A stretch of 64,000 nucleotides of DNA from Deltaproteobacteria bacterium (GCA_006226595.1 SBGP01000013.1:1-64000); one strand, 5' to 3'. Shown: positions 45,226-54,272, numbered from the stretch's first letter. The notes: generated by a model not told the origin, from the sequence alone. Translations and numbers: made by a program.

Positions 45226-45936
45226 TTGCGCATCGGACGAGCCTTCGACATTCCCATTCGCCTGCACTGGTCCTTCGTGGCTCTGCTGGCCTACTTCGCG
45301 CTTCAGGCCCTGTTTGCCGGCGGCTGGCTCGGCATGATCGAGACGGTCGGCCTCGCCGTGGGTCTGTTCGGCTCGGTCATCCTCCATGAGCTCGGCCACG
45401 CGCAGGCCGCGCGCCACTACGGCATCCGCACCCGCGACATCACGCTGTACCCCTTCGGTGGCGTGGCAGCGCTCGAGGGCATGCCCGACGACACCCGCAA
45501 GGAGATCGTGATCGCGCTCGCGGGACCCGCGGTGAACGCGTTCCTGTTCGCGGGCGCGCTCTCGGCGTGGTTCTTCACCGGCTTCGGCGTGTTCGGCGCG
45601 CTCGCCGCGATGAACCTGGTCATGGGCCTGTTCAACCTCGTTCCGGCCTTCCCCATGGACGGTGGCCGGGTGCTGCGTGCGGCGCTCTCCGAGAAGATGA
45701 GCTTCGTGAAGGCGTCGGGGATCGCGAGCCGTGTCGGCTGGTGGTTCGGCCTGGCATTCATCGTCATCGGGCTGCTCACCGGCAGCTACAGCCTGGCCAT
45801 CGTCGGCGGCTTCGTGCTCTTCGCCGGTCAGGTCGAGCAGCGGCGCCTGGTGGCGCTGATCCGTCGGGGCTGGCGTCCACCGCGGCCCGGTGGCTACCCG
45901 CACTTCACCTACGCGAGGCGCTGGTCGGTGACCTGA
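45226..45936 (+). CDS. Site-2-type intramembrane zinc metalloprotease
   Basis: 236 aa, TTG 45226 placed seven to eight bases after AGGAGG. M50 family. Zinc-binding HELGH in the second helix (FGSVILHELGHAQAARHYG), and the second metal-ligand motif NLVPAFPMDGGRVL. About five to six membrane helices. Cleaves membrane-bound substrates, typically anti-sigma factors or signal remnants. Monocistronic; short gap to convergent gene 45938. No CBS or PDZ domain. Confidence 0.9.
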   Translation: MRIGRAFDIPIRLHWSFVALLAYFALQALFAGGWLGMIETVGLAVGLFGSVILHELGHAQAARHYGIRTRDITLYPFGGVAALEGMPDDTRKEIVIALAGPAVNAFLFAGALSAWFFTGFGVFGALAAMNLVMGLFNLVPAFPMDGGRVLRAALSEKMSFVKASGIASRVGWWFGLAFIVIGLLTGSYSLAIVGGFVLFAGQVEQRRLVALIRRGWRPPRPGGYPHFTYARRWSVT

Positions 45937-45937
45937 C

Positions 45938-46561
45938 TCACCCGCGCCCGAGGCCCGCGAGGCCCCGGGCCACGAGCAGGTGCGAGGTCGCGAGCACGAC
46001 GTGGAACACGTTGATCGCCTGAAAGGGCCCGAGATCGCCCTTCGTGCCGATCGCCAGCCCGGCGACGGCGATGCCGAGGGCGCCTGCCGCGAGGGTCGCG
46101 CCGGCGAGGCTTCGGTCGCGGAGGGCAGCGCCGCACATGACCAGGACGGCCACTGCGCCGATGGCGGTGCGGTAGGCTTCCGCGCGCAGCAGGACCTGGA
46201 ACACGGCCCAGCCGAGGAGCAGCGCGCCGATGCCGACCTCGGCGATCCACCGCTTGCCTCGGGTGACGAGCAGCATGGCGACGAGCGCGAAGCAGCCCGG
46301 GGACACGGCGCCCGCGAGGTGACTGGCGCCGCGATGCAGTCGCTCGAGGTTGTCGAGCCCTGCGTAGCGGGCGCTACCGAGCCCCGCGGCGAGGGCCATC
46401 AGTCCCATGCCGAGCGCGCCGTAGCGCACGATCGCGTGGGGCTGGCGCACGAGCCACACCCCGGCGCTGGCGCAGGTCACGGCGAGCAGGAGGTCGAAGA
46501 GCGCGACGAACATCGCGAACAGGGTAGCGCTCGGCGAGGCCTGCGGGGGCCAGTCGTCCAT
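45938..46561 (-). CDS. Multi-pass membrane protein of unknown function
   Basis: 207 aa from ATG 46561 (AGGAAG upstream); a start at 46597 is possible. About six hydrophobic helices (LFAMFVALFDLLLAVTCASAGVW, YGALGMGLMALAAGLG, IGALLLGWAVFQVLL, AVAVLVMCGAALRD, AGALGIAVAGLAIG, AINVFHVVLATSHLLVARG). His-rich ends could bind metal or haem, but no family is recognised. Its start codon overlaps that of the divergent fragment at 46560. Confidence 0.55.
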   Translation of the reverse strand: MDDWPPQASPSATLFAMFVALFDLLLAVTCASAGVWLVRQPHAIVRYGALGMGLMALAAGLGSARYAGLDNLERLHRGASHLAGAVSPGCFALVAMLLVTRGKRWIAEVGIGALLLGWAVFQVLLRAEAYRTAIGAVAVLVMCGAALRDRSLAGATLAAGALGIAVAGLAIGTKGDLGPFQAINVFHVVLATSHLLVARGLAGLGRG

Positions 46562-46751
46562 GCTCTTCCTGATGGCTGCTCCTGCGTTCGCCTTCAAGGC
46601 TTGTCCCGAGGGCCTCTCGACCGCCGAGTACGAGACGGTGAGGGTGCCGCTCGACCGCGCGCGACCCGACGGGGAGGTGGTGCACCTCGAGGTGAGGCGC
46701 CTGCCCGTCCAGCCTGCACGGGGGCCGCTGGGGTTCGTGGCGGGCGCCTGA
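46560..46751 (+). pseudogene. Truncated alpha/beta-hydrolase (tripeptidyl aminopeptidase-like) remnant
   Basis: 63 codons. Signal peptide MLFLMAAPAFAFKAC followed by YETVRVPLDRARPDGEVVHLEV and ARGPLGFVAG, which look like the N-terminus of secreted TAP-type alpha/beta hydrolases just before the expected GGPG(Q/S) oxyanion loop. The frame then reads VAGA-stop where GGPG would be, and no downstream hydrolase sequence remains in any frame of the following 240 bp. I read it as a deletion remnant rather than a working small protein. Confidence 0.5.
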
Positions 46752-46993
46752 TTGCGCTTGCCGCGTTCAGGCGGCGGCGCTATGCCCAGAGGGACGCCAC
46801 GATTCGCGTTCCAACCCCTTTCCCTACGGAGGTGCCTGATGACTGTGCTTGCAACGACCTCCGGGACCCGCTGAACCGACGTCGCTCCCGCGGCCTCGGC
46901 CGCCGGCTCCCGATGACCTGACCCTCCGCGCGCTCGCCCGTGCGGTTGCTGGCCTGCGTGTGCAGGCCGACCTCATTGTGTCTGGAGTCGGCG

Positions 46994-48010
46994 TTGACCG
47001 ATCACATCTCCCTGTCTCGGCTCGGCTGGGACGAGGCCTGGGCTGCAGAGCTGCACCCGGGCGAAACCGCCGCACGCGTGCTCACCACGCACCGCGGTGC
47101 TGCCGTCGTCTGCGCGCCTTCGGGCGTGCGTACCCTCGATCTGCCCGATCCCATCGCCGTCGCCGGTGACTGGGTCACGGTGGAGGAAGAGGAGCACCGC
47201 TCGCTCGTCGGGCGCGTGCTGAACCGTCGAACCCTCATCCGTCGTCGCGCCGCAGACGACGTAGGAGACCAGTTTCTCGCGGCCAACGTAGACACGTGCT
47301 TCCTGGCCACCTCGCTCAACCAGGACTTCAACCTCAGGCGCTTGCTCCGCTTCTCAGCGGTGGTCGGCGACTCCGGAGCCGAGGTCGTGGTGGTGCTCAC
47401 CAAGGCGGATCTGTGCCCGAATCCCTGGGCCCGGGTCGCGGAGGTCGAGCGCTTGATGCCCGGCGTGCCGGTGCTCGCCACGAGCGCGGTGTGGGGCCTG
47501 GAGGGGGCCCTCGACCCCTGGCTCGGTCCGGGGCGCACGGTGTGCTTTCTCGGGACCTCGGGCGTCGGCAAGTCCTCGCTCGTCAACGCGCTGATGGGCG
47601 ATGCCGTGCAGACGGTCAAGGCCCAGCGCGAGGACGACGACCGTGGGCGGCACACGACCGTGCGTCGCGAGCTGCTCGTGCTGCCCGAGGACCGCGGGTG
47701 CGTACTCGACACGCCCGGCATTCGCGCCGTGGGTGTGGACTCGACCGACGCGGTGCGCTCGGCCTTCGCGGACATCGAGGCCATGGCCGAGGCTTGCCGC
47801 TATCGGGACTGCGAGCACGACTCGGAGCCCGGGTGCGCGGTGGTGGAGGCCCTTGCGAGCGGGGAGCTCTCCGAGGAGCGGCTGACCAACTGGCAGAAGC
47901 TGCTTCGTGAGGCCACACGCCACGAGGCCAAGGGCTATCGCAAGCGCGCCGGTCAGAAGCGCAAGTACAGCCGCAAGTCGTACGCCGGCGAGCGTCTGGA
48001 CGAGTGGTGA
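46994..48010 (+). CDS. rsgA: Ribosome small-subunit-dependent GTPase RsgA
   Basis: 338 aa, TTG 46994 eight bases after GGAG; other starts upstream are without support. Circularly permuted GTPase in late 30S assembly: G4 TKAD precedes G1 GTSGVGKSS and G3 DTPGI. N-terminal OB fold (EAWAAELHPGETAARVL) and C-terminal zinc-knuckle CRYRDCEHDSEPGC. The C-terminus is basic (GYRKRAGQKRKYSRKSY) for RNA contact. Length normal. Confidence 0.93.
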   Translation: MTDHISLSRLGWDEAWAAELHPGETAARVLTTHRGAAVVCAPSGVRTLDLPDPIAVAGDWVTVEEEEHRSLVGRVLNRRTLIRRRAADDVGDQFLAANVDTCFLATSLNQDFNLRRLLRFSAVVGDSGAEVVVVLTKADLCPNPWARVAEVERLMPGVPVLATSAVWGLEGALDPWLGPGRTVCFLGTSGVGKSSLVNALMGDAVQTVKAQREDDDRGRHTTVRRELLVLPEDRGCVLDTPGIRAVGVDSTDAVRSAFADIEAMAEACRYRDCEHDSEPGCAVVEALASGELSEERLTNWQKLLREATRHEAKGYRKRAGQKRKYSRKSYAGERLDEW

Positions 48011-48097
48011 GGCGGGCCGGTGGCCCGATTCGCTCGCGCAGCGGGTCGGGTCATCGGTGGCGCGGGCCGGTGTGGTAGCACCGTGGCAGGAGGCTTC

Positions 48098-48952
48098 ATG
48101 AGCCAGTTTCTTGCCGATATCAAAGCGACCTTCGGGCCCGAGGCGCTCGTGCGCCTGGTCTTCGACTGGGCTCCCGGGCTGATTGCCGCGACCCTGACCC
48201 TGGTTGTGTTCTGGTTCCTGAATCGCGTGGTCGCGCGCATCCTCGACCGGGTGTTCGCACGGGCCGAGCTCGACCTCACCGCGGCGGCCTTCGTGCACAC
48301 GATGGTGCGCTTCGGGCTCGGCGTCGTCGGCGTGCTCACCGCCCTCAACCAGCTCGGTGTCGACACGACCTCGGTGCTCGCGAGCCTGGGCGTGGTCGGC
48401 CTCACCCTCGGCTTTGCGGCCCAGAACACGCTGTCCAACGTGATCAGCGGACTGTTCATCTTCTGGGACCGCCCCTTCGTGCTCGGGGACCTGGTCGAGG
48501 TCGATGGCGAGTACGGGCGTGTCGACTCCATCACCCTGCGCTCGACCCGACTCGTGACGGTGGATGGGCGTATGCTCGCCATCCCGAACGCAATCATTGC
48601 CGAGAGCAAGGTGGCTTCCTACACCAACTTCCCGCACCTTCGCCTCGATCTCGAGGTCACCGTGGGCGTCAACGAGCCCATCGGCAAGGTGCGCGAGGTG
48701 CTGCTCGGCCTGTGCAACGAGCCGCAGTTCCTGACCGAGCCCGCCCCCGAGGTCGTGGTGGTCGCGCTCAACGACTACAACGTCCTCGTCGAGCTTCGCG
48801 TGTGGCTGCGGGACGAGACCACCCACATGCGCGAGCGCTTCGCCCTGCGCGAGCGCATGAAGGACGCGCTGGATGCGGCCCAGGTCGAGATGCCGTTCGA
48901 GACGCTCCAGCTGCTCCCGATGGACGTGCGAACGACGCAGGCTCCCGCGTGA
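48098..48952 (+). CDS. MscS-family mechanosensitive channel
   Basis: 284 aa, ATG 48098 with CAGGAGG upstream. Three helices (about 23-45, 70-92, 95-115), the pore helix with VLASLGVVGLTLGFAAQNTLSNVISG, the beta domain PFVLGDLVEVDGEYGRVDSITLRST(R) and IPNAIIAESKV, and a C-terminal alpha/beta domain. Opens under membrane tension to relieve osmotic downshock. Standard small MscS size. Stands alone between rsgA and the barrel/ABC operon. Confidence 0.93.
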   Translation: MSQFLADIKATFGPEALVRLVFDWAPGLIAATLTLVVFWFLNRVVARILDRVFARAELDLTAAAFVHTMVRFGLGVVGVLTALNQLGVDTTSVLASLGVVGLTLGFAAQNTLSNVISGLFIFWDRPFVLGDLVEVDGEYGRVDSITLRSTRLVTVDGRMLAIPNAIIAESKVASYTNFPHLRLDLEVTVGVNEPIGKVREVLLGLCNEPQFLTEPAPEVVVVALNDYNVLVELRVWLRDETTHMRERFALRERMKDALDAAQVEMPFETLQLLPMDVRTTQAPA

Positions 48953-49040
48953 AGCGTGGCTTCGACCGGATCGACGGGGAAGTTCCCGCCGGAGCGTCCC
49001 CGGCGCTTGACGGGCACCCCGCCGGCGTTAGGTTCAGTCA

Positions 49041-49058
49041 TATCGGAAACATCCGATA
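49041..49058. promoter_or_regulatory. 18-bp perfect palindrome, putative operator of the barrel/ABC operon
   Basis: TATCGGAAACATCCGATA: 7-bp arms around AACA. It overlaps a GATAAT -10-like hexamer (49055-49060) and sits 19 bp before the preferred TTG start (49077). A dimeric repressor (TetR/MarR type) here would block transcription of the operon. Confidence 0.6.
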
Positions 49059-49076
49059 ATTCAGATGGAGCTTTGC

Positions 49077-50357
49077 TTGCCTCGCCTCCTGCTCGCCGCC
49101 CTGCTCCTCGCCACGCCCCTGGCGAGCGCTGAGGAGCCCACGGGCACGGCCTCCGGCTTCGCCGAGCTCCGCATCACCGGCAGCGTCGGGGTCGAGGGCA
49201 AGGCGTTCCAGGCGGTCGAGCGCTTCCGGCCGACCTTCGAGGCCGACCTCGCGGAGCGCTGGGTCCTGGCGACGACCATCGAGGCGCACCTCGCGCAGGG
49301 ACGTGACACCGAAGAAGAGCTGGTCCGGGTGATCCAGAACAGCGAGCTCGGCGATCTCGTGCCCGACGGCACCTTCCCCGAGAACAACAACGAGCGCCTC
49401 GACATCGACGACGCGGGGGACGTGTTCCGCGTCGATCGGCTGTACCTGGACCACTACGGCGAGAAGGTCGACGTGCGCATCGGCCGCCAGGCGCTGCAGT
49501 GGGGCTCGGCCTACGCGGTGAACCCGACCGATCCGTTCCCGCAGGTGCTCGTCACCGAGCCCTGGGCACCGCGCGCGGGCATCAACGCTGGACGCATCAC
49601 CGTGCCCTTCGGCGGCGTCCACAAGGTCCAGGCGGTGCTCGCCACCGACGACCTGTTCACCGAGCTTCGCGGCGCGGGCCGACTCACGTTCAACGCGCTG
49701 CAGACCGACTGGAGCGTGGTCGGTTGGGGGCGTCACACCAACCTCCTCTCCGAGGATGGCGTGTACGACGGGCTCGTCGGCGTGGACCTCCGCGGAACCC
49801 TCGGCGTCGGCTGGTGGCTCGAGGGCGGGCTGCGCCTCGCCGAGGAGAAGTACGGCCTGCTCGCGGTGGGCGTGGACTACTCGTTCCCGGTATTCCAGTC
49901 GTTCATCGTCGTCGGTCAGTACATCTACAACGGCGCTGGCGAGCCGGACCCCGACAACTACGATCCACTGGCCCGCTTCCAGATGGTCATGGACCCTGAC
50001 GCGGCCTCGGCTCTCGATCCAGCAGCGCCGTTCTTCCTCGGGCAGCACTACGCCATGCTCGTGGTCAATGCCGGGCTCACCCAGGACCTGAGCTTCACGC
50101 TCGCCTCCTTCCAGAACCTCGAGGACGGGTCCGGTTTCGCCGTGCCCACGGTCGGCGTGCGCCCGAACGGCTGGTGGGAGGTGTCGCTGTCGGCACAGCT
50201 GCCGTACCGTCTCGCGGGTCCCGGCGAGTTCTCTCCCGCGGACGAGGACCTCGTGCTCTCGGTCGAGCCGCTCCCGGGTGTCGGCCCGTACACCGCGGAC
50301 TTCTCGGGCATCTACCCCGATGCCACCTTCATCCTCTGGACCCGTGCCAGCTTCTAG
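49077..50357 (+). CDS. Outer-membrane beta-barrel protein of an ABC/lipoprotein-sorting operon
   Basis: 426 aa from TTG 49077, which has GGAG six bases upstream; ATG 49065 would add four residues without a ribosome site. Signal peptide LPRLLLAALLLATPLASAEE. Barrel with repeating aromatic/Gly strands (FRPTFEADLAERWVLATTIEAHL, VDVRIGRQALQWGSAYAVNP, WWEVSLSAQLPYRLAG) and C-terminal Phe (RASF). Resembles DUF1302-type barrels (the VRIGRQALQWG motif is typical). Followed nine bases later by the ATPase gene. Confidence 0.78.
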   Translation: MPRLLLAALLLATPLASAEEPTGTASGFAELRITGSVGVEGKAFQAVERFRPTFEADLAERWVLATTIEAHLAQGRDTEEELVRVIQNSELGDLVPDGTFPENNNERLDIDDAGDVFRVDRLYLDHYGEKVDVRIGRQALQWGSAYAVNPTDPFPQVLVTEPWAPRAGINAGRITVPFGGVHKVQAVLATDDLFTELRGAGRLTFNALQTDWSVVGWGRHTNLLSEDGVYDGLVGVDLRGTLGVGWWLEGGLRLAEEKYGLLAVGVDYSFPVFQSFIVVGQYIYNGAGEPDPDNYDPLARFQMVMDPDAASALDPAAPFFLGQHYAMLVVNAGLTQDLSFTLASFQNLEDGSGFAVPTVGVRPNGWWEVSLSAQLPYRLAGPGEFSPADEDLVLSVEPLPGVGPYTADFSGIYPDATFILWTRASF

Positions 50358-50365
50358 GACGACCC

Positions 50366-51043
50366 ATGGCCCTGTGTGAACTCGACAACGTCGACAAGAT
50401 CTACGGAAGCGGAGAGCTCGCCGTGTACGCGCTCAAGGCGGTGACCACCACGGTCACCGAGGGCGAGTTCACCGTGTTCTCCGGACCGTCGGGCTCGGGC
50501 AAGACCACGCTGCTCAACATGGTCGGCTGCCTCGACGTCCCTTCCAGCGGCACCGTGAAGATTGCCGGCACCGACGTCGGGCGGCTGTCGCAGGTGGAGC
50601 TCGCGCACCTGCGCGCGGACAAGATCGGCTTCATCTTCCAGAGCTTCAACCTCATCCCCGTGCTCTCGGCGGTCGAGAACGTGGAGCTCGCGCTGCAGCT
50701 CGCCGGCCAGGTCGAAGGTCGCCGGGACAAGGCGTCCGGCATCCTCGACAAGGTCGGCCTCGGAAGCCTGCTGCACCGGCGTCCCAACGAGCTCTCCGGC
50801 GGTCAGCAGCAGCGCGTCGCGATTGCCCGCGCCCTGGTGAAGCACCCGTCGCTGATCATCGCCGACGAGCCGACCGCGAACCTCGACAGCAAGAGCGGCG
50901 GCGCCGTCCTCGACCTCATGCGCGAGATGAACGAGGAGAGCGGCGTGACCTTCTTGTTCTCGACCCACGACCCGGCGGTGATGGAGCGCGCGAAGCGCGT
51001 CGTCACGCTGGTCGACGGCGTGATCGCCGACCAGGGGAGGTAG
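50366..51043 (+). CDS. ABC transporter ATP-binding protein (LolD/MacB type)
   Basis: 225 aa. Walker A GPSGSGKTT, signature LSGGQQQR, Walker B LIIADEPT, H-loop STHD, and the MacB/LolD-specific ALKAVTTTVTEGE and GFIFQSFNLIPVLSAVENV. Partner of the two FtsX-type permeases that follow (three and zero-base gaps). Energises extraction of a lipid or lipoprotein from the inner membrane, or MacB-like export. Confidence 0.93.
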   Translation: MALCELDNVDKIYGSGELAVYALKAVTTTVTEGEFTVFSGPSGSGKTTLLNMVGCLDVPSSGTVKIAGTDVGRLSQVELAHLRADKIGFIFQSFNLIPVLSAVENVELALQLAGQVEGRRDKASGILDKVGLGSLLHRRPNELSGGQQQRVAIARALVKHPSLIIADEPTANLDSKSGGAVLDLMREMNEESGVTFLFSTHDPAVMERAKRVVTLVDGVIADQGR

Positions 51044-51046
51044 CGG

Positions 51047-52264
51047 GTGTACCTCTTCCGACTCGCGTTCAAGAACCTGTGGCGAAGCCCGGGTCGCAAC
51101 GCCCTCACCACCATCGCGGTCGTGGCGGGGGTGTGGATGCTCATCCTCGGCCAGGGCTTCATCGGCGGGTTCAAGGAGAACATCATCCGCGCGCAGGTCG
51201 ACACGGTCTCCGGCCACCTGTTCGCCGTGCCCTCGGACTACCCGACCACGGGCCTGTCGCACCCGATCGACGAGCTCGTCGAGGTCGACGCCGACGACGT
51301 CGCCTGGCTCGATGCGAACACCAGGGCATGGACCAAGCGCACCCTGTTCACGCCGCGCGTGATCTCCGGTGCCGACGGCATTCGCGCCCGCGGCATCGTC
51401 ATCGACTGGGACAAGGACCCCACGGTCTTCGACCGCCGCACGTGGAACGTGAGCCCCGAGGACGCGCTCGACGAGCCTGGCGTGCTGCTCTCGAAGGGGG
51501 TCGCCCGCCTGCTCGAGGTCGGTCCCGGCGACGCGGTGACGCTGGAAGCGCGCACGCACTCCGGCCAGATCAACGCGCTGCGCGTGCAGGTCCGCGGGGT
51601 CGTGTCCGTGGCGAACCCGATGATCGACAACCTCGGCATCTTCGTCGACCGCGAGCTCGGCGAGGACCTGCTGCGGCTCGGCGGCAAGGCCTCCCACGTG
51701 GTGATGATGATCGACGACCGCGATGCGACGGCGGCGACCAAGGCGGCCATCGGCGACCGCTTCGGCGATGGCGTCGACATCGTCACCTGGCAGGAAGAGA
51801 CCAAGGAACTCCTCGACCTGCAGGAGATCCGCCAGCGCGCCCTGAACTTCCTCGTGCTCGCGCTGCTCGCGATGAGCGGCGCCGGCATCGCGAACACGGT
51901 GCTCATGGCGGCCTACGAGCGCGTCGGCGAGATCGGCACGCTGCGCGCGATGGGCATGACCCAGCGCGACGTGCTCGGCTTGTTCCTCATCGAGGGAGGC
52001 CTGGTCGGCGTGCTCGGCTCGGTGCTCGGCGTCGTCCTCGGTGCGTCGATGGTCGGCTACTGGTCGGTCAATCCCATCGATCTCTCCGGCCAGATGGACC
52101 AGATCGGCAACAACATCCCCGTGTCCACCTTCCTGTGGACCGTGTTCGAGCCGTCGGTGCTCGTCCGGGGCTTCTTCTTCGGCGTGATCATGGCCACGCT
52201 CGCCAGCGTCTACCCGGCGCGGGTGGCGTCCAACATGAGCCCCGCAGACGCGGTGAGGGCCTGA
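51047..52264 (+). CDS. FtsX-like ABC permease, first of two
   Basis: 405 aa, GTG start after AGGGGAGG. One N-terminal helix (about 15-38), a large periplasmic domain (about 40-270), and three C-terminal helices with ALLAMSGAGIANTVLMAAYERVGEIGTLRAMGMTQRD typical of FtsX permeases (key RVGEIGTLRAMGM). LolC/LolE or MacB topology. Overlaps the next permease by one base. Confidence 0.9.
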   Translation: MYLFRLAFKNLWRSPGRNALTTIAVVAGVWMLILGQGFIGGFKENIIRAQVDTVSGHLFAVPSDYPTTGLSHPIDELVEVDADDVAWLDANTRAWTKRTLFTPRVISGADGIRARGIVIDWDKDPTVFDRRTWNVSPEDALDEPGVLLSKGVARLLEVGPGDAVTLEARTHSGQINALRVQVRGVVSVANPMIDNLGIFVDRELGEDLLRLGGKASHVVMMIDDRDATAATKAAIGDRFGDGVDIVTWQEETKELLDLQEIRQRALNFLVLALLAMSGAGIANTVLMAAYERVGEIGTLRAMGMTQRDVLGLFLIEGGLVGVLGSVLGVVLGASMVGYWSVNPIDLSGQMDQIGNNIPVSTFLWTVFEPSVLVRGFFFGVIMATLASVYPARVASNMSPADAVRA

Positions 52265-53490
52265 TGCTCCTGCTTCGACTCGCAGTCCGCAACGCGCGGC
52301 GCAACGTGACCCGCTCCGCGCTCACCGCGTTCACGGTGATGCTCGGCACCGCACTCGTGTGCGTGTTCCTGTCTTGGATCGAGGGCGTGTTCGGCACGAC
52401 CCTGCTCGGCTCGACGAACGCCATCGGCCACGTGAGGGTCGTCGACCCGGACTTCGCCCAGCGCGAGCAGCTCCAGCCGATGTACGAGAACGTGCCTGAC
52501 GCGCTCGCCTTCGCCGAGAAGCTGTCGAGCAAGCCCGGGGTCGTCGCCGCCTTCCCGAAGATCATGACCGGCGCCACGGTCGAGGTCGACGGCACCATCG
52601 GCGACGTGTTCGCGCCCGTCGCGGGTGCCCCGGCCGCGTACTTCAGCGACCGCCTCGATGCGGGCAAGTCGCTGGTCGACGGCACGCTGTTCACCGGCAA
52701 GGGCAAGGAGTTCGTGATCGGCGTCAAGGTCGCCGAGAAGGCCAAGGCCAAGGTCGGCGACGAGCTCGTGCTCACCGGGGTCACCCAGGACGGGGCGACA
52801 TCCGCGATCATCGGCACCATCGTCGGCATCACCTCGGGCGATGCGCTCACCAGTCAGCAGATCTGGGCGCCCCTCGACGAGATCCAGTACCTGACCGACC
52901 TCGGCGACGCGTCCACCGAGGTGCTCGTGTTCGCGGACGACTACGAGAATGGCAGCGACCTCGCGGCCTCACTGCGCGCGGACCCCGACCTCGCCGAGTA
53001 CACCGTGCAGGCGTGGGACGAGCGCGAGCCGTTCAACGGGCTGATGCAGACCGTGCAGGTGATGAAGGTCATCATGAACGGCATCATGGTGTTCATCGCC
53101 TCGCTCGCGATCTGGAACACGATGACGATGAGCGTGCTCGAGCGGACCAGCGAGATCGGCGTTCTCCGCGCCATGGGACTGACGCGCGGCCGCACCGTGT
53201 TGCTGTTCCTCTACGAGGCCGTGCTCATCGGCGCCATGGGCGGCGTGGCGGGCCTGTTCCTCGGCGGCGGCCTCGCCTATTACCTCGAGGTCCACGGCGT
53301 CGAGCTCGGCGAGGAGGTCACCCAGAACATGGATGCGAACATGGCCATGTCCTCCCACGTGTACGGCGACGTCAACGCCGAGGTCCTGATCACCGCGTTC
53401 TTCGTCGGCCTGCTCATGGCAGCGGTCGGCAGCCTCGTCCCCGCGATTCGCGCGAGCCGGGTCGAACCCGTCGTCGCGATGCGCGCCTAG
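52264..53490 (+). CDS. FtsX-like ABC permease, second of two
   Basis: 408 aa, ATG within the preceding stop. Same topology as the first permease; conserved MSVLERTSEIGVLRAMGLTRGRTVLLFL and AIRASRVEPVVAMRA (ending). Together the two would form a heterodimer. Eight bases before the lipoprotein-sorting gene. Confidence 0.9.
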   Translation: MLLLRLAVRNARRNVTRSALTAFTVMLGTALVCVFLSWIEGVFGTTLLGSTNAIGHVRVVDPDFAQREQLQPMYENVPDALAFAEKLSSKPGVVAAFPKIMTGATVEVDGTIGDVFAPVAGAPAAYFSDRLDAGKSLVDGTLFTGKGKEFVIGVKVAEKAKAKVGDELVLTGVTQDGATSAIIGTIVGITSGDALTSQQIWAPLDEIQYLTDLGDASTEVLVFADDYENGSDLAASLRADPDLAEYTVQAWDEREPFNGLMQTVQVMKVIMNGIMVFIASLAIWNTMTMSVLERTSEIGVLRAMGLTRGRTVLLFLYEAVLIGAMGGVAGLFLGGGLAYYLEVHGVELGEEVTQNMDANMAMSSHVYGDVNAEVLITAFFVGLLMAAVGSLVPAIRASRVEPVVAMRA

Positions 53491-53498
53491 GAGCCCCC

Positions 53499-54272
53499 AT
53501 GCGAAGCCTGATCACCGCGCTGTGCCTGATGCTCGCGGCCCCCGCCCTCGCCGAGGAGCCCGCCGCGGCCCCCCGGTTCGCCGAGCAGCCGACGGCCGAG
53601 CAACTGCTGTCGGCCCTCGACGACAACCTCACCTTCGAGTCGCGGACGACGACGATCAAGATGACGGTCGTGAACCCGCGCCGTACCCGTGAGTTCACGA
53701 TGCGGACCTTCGCCCGCGGAGAGGACGAGGCCTCCATCGAGTACCTGTCGCCGACCCGCGACGCCGGGACCAAGATGCTCCGTCGTGGCGACGAGCTGTG
53801 GATGTACATCCCCAACGTCGAGCGCACCCAGAAGATCTCCGGACACATGCTTCGCCAGGGGATGATGGGCTCGGACATGTCCTACGAGGACATGATGGCG
53901 AGCACCGAGTGGGAGGAGCTGTACACCGCCTCGGTCACGGGGGCCGACGAGGTGAACGGTCGCAAGTGCTGGAAGGTCGAGCTGCTCGCGAAGGACGACA
54001 CGGTGACCTACCCGAAGCGGGTGAGCTGTGTGGATGCCGAGACGGGCATTCCGACCAAGCAGGAGCTGTACGCACTCTCCGGCATGCTGCTCAAGACGTG
54101 GACCATGGAGGACGTGAAGATCTTCGAGGGCGGACGTCGCTTCCCGACCAAGATGACCATCTCGGACAAGCTGAAGGAGGGCACGTACACGACCATCGAG
54201 ATGTCCGACATCACGTTCGGCGTCGAGCTCGAGGACGAGATCTTCTCGCAGCGCTGGCTGGAGCGCCGCTAG
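53499..54272 (+). CDS. Outer-membrane lipoprotein-sorting protein-like (LolA-fold)
   Basis: 257 aa with signal peptide MRSLITALCLMLAAPALA. LolA/LolB-like single beta-sheet fold with the typical family blocks TTIKMTVVNPRRTREFTMRTFARGED (in part), DELWMYIPNVERTQKI, LRQGMMGSDMSYEDMM and YPKRVSCVDAETGIPTKQELY. Same family as proteins annotated as outer-membrane lipoprotein-sorting proteins next to two-permease ABC operons. Likely a periplasmic carrier for a lipid or lipoprotein moved by the adjacent transporter. Confidence 0.85.
   Translation: MRSLITALCLMLAAPALAEEPAAAPRFAEQPTAEQLLSALDDNLTFESRTTTIKMTVVNPRRTREFTMRTFARGEDEASIEYLSPTRDAGTKMLRRGDELWMYIPNVERTQKISGHMLRQGMMGSDMSYEDMMASTEWEELYTASVTGADEVNGRKCWKVELLAKDDTVTYPKRVSCVDAETGIPTKQELYALSGMLLKTWTMEDVKIFEGGRRFPTKMTISDKLKEGTYTTIEMSDITFGVELEDEIFSQRWLERR

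Noticed and set aside
46839-46874. Eleven-codon ORF (MTVLATTSGTR) behind GGAGG upstream of rsgA
   Set aside because: Too short to support; no attenuator-like structure follows it clearly. Recorded only as a possible leader.
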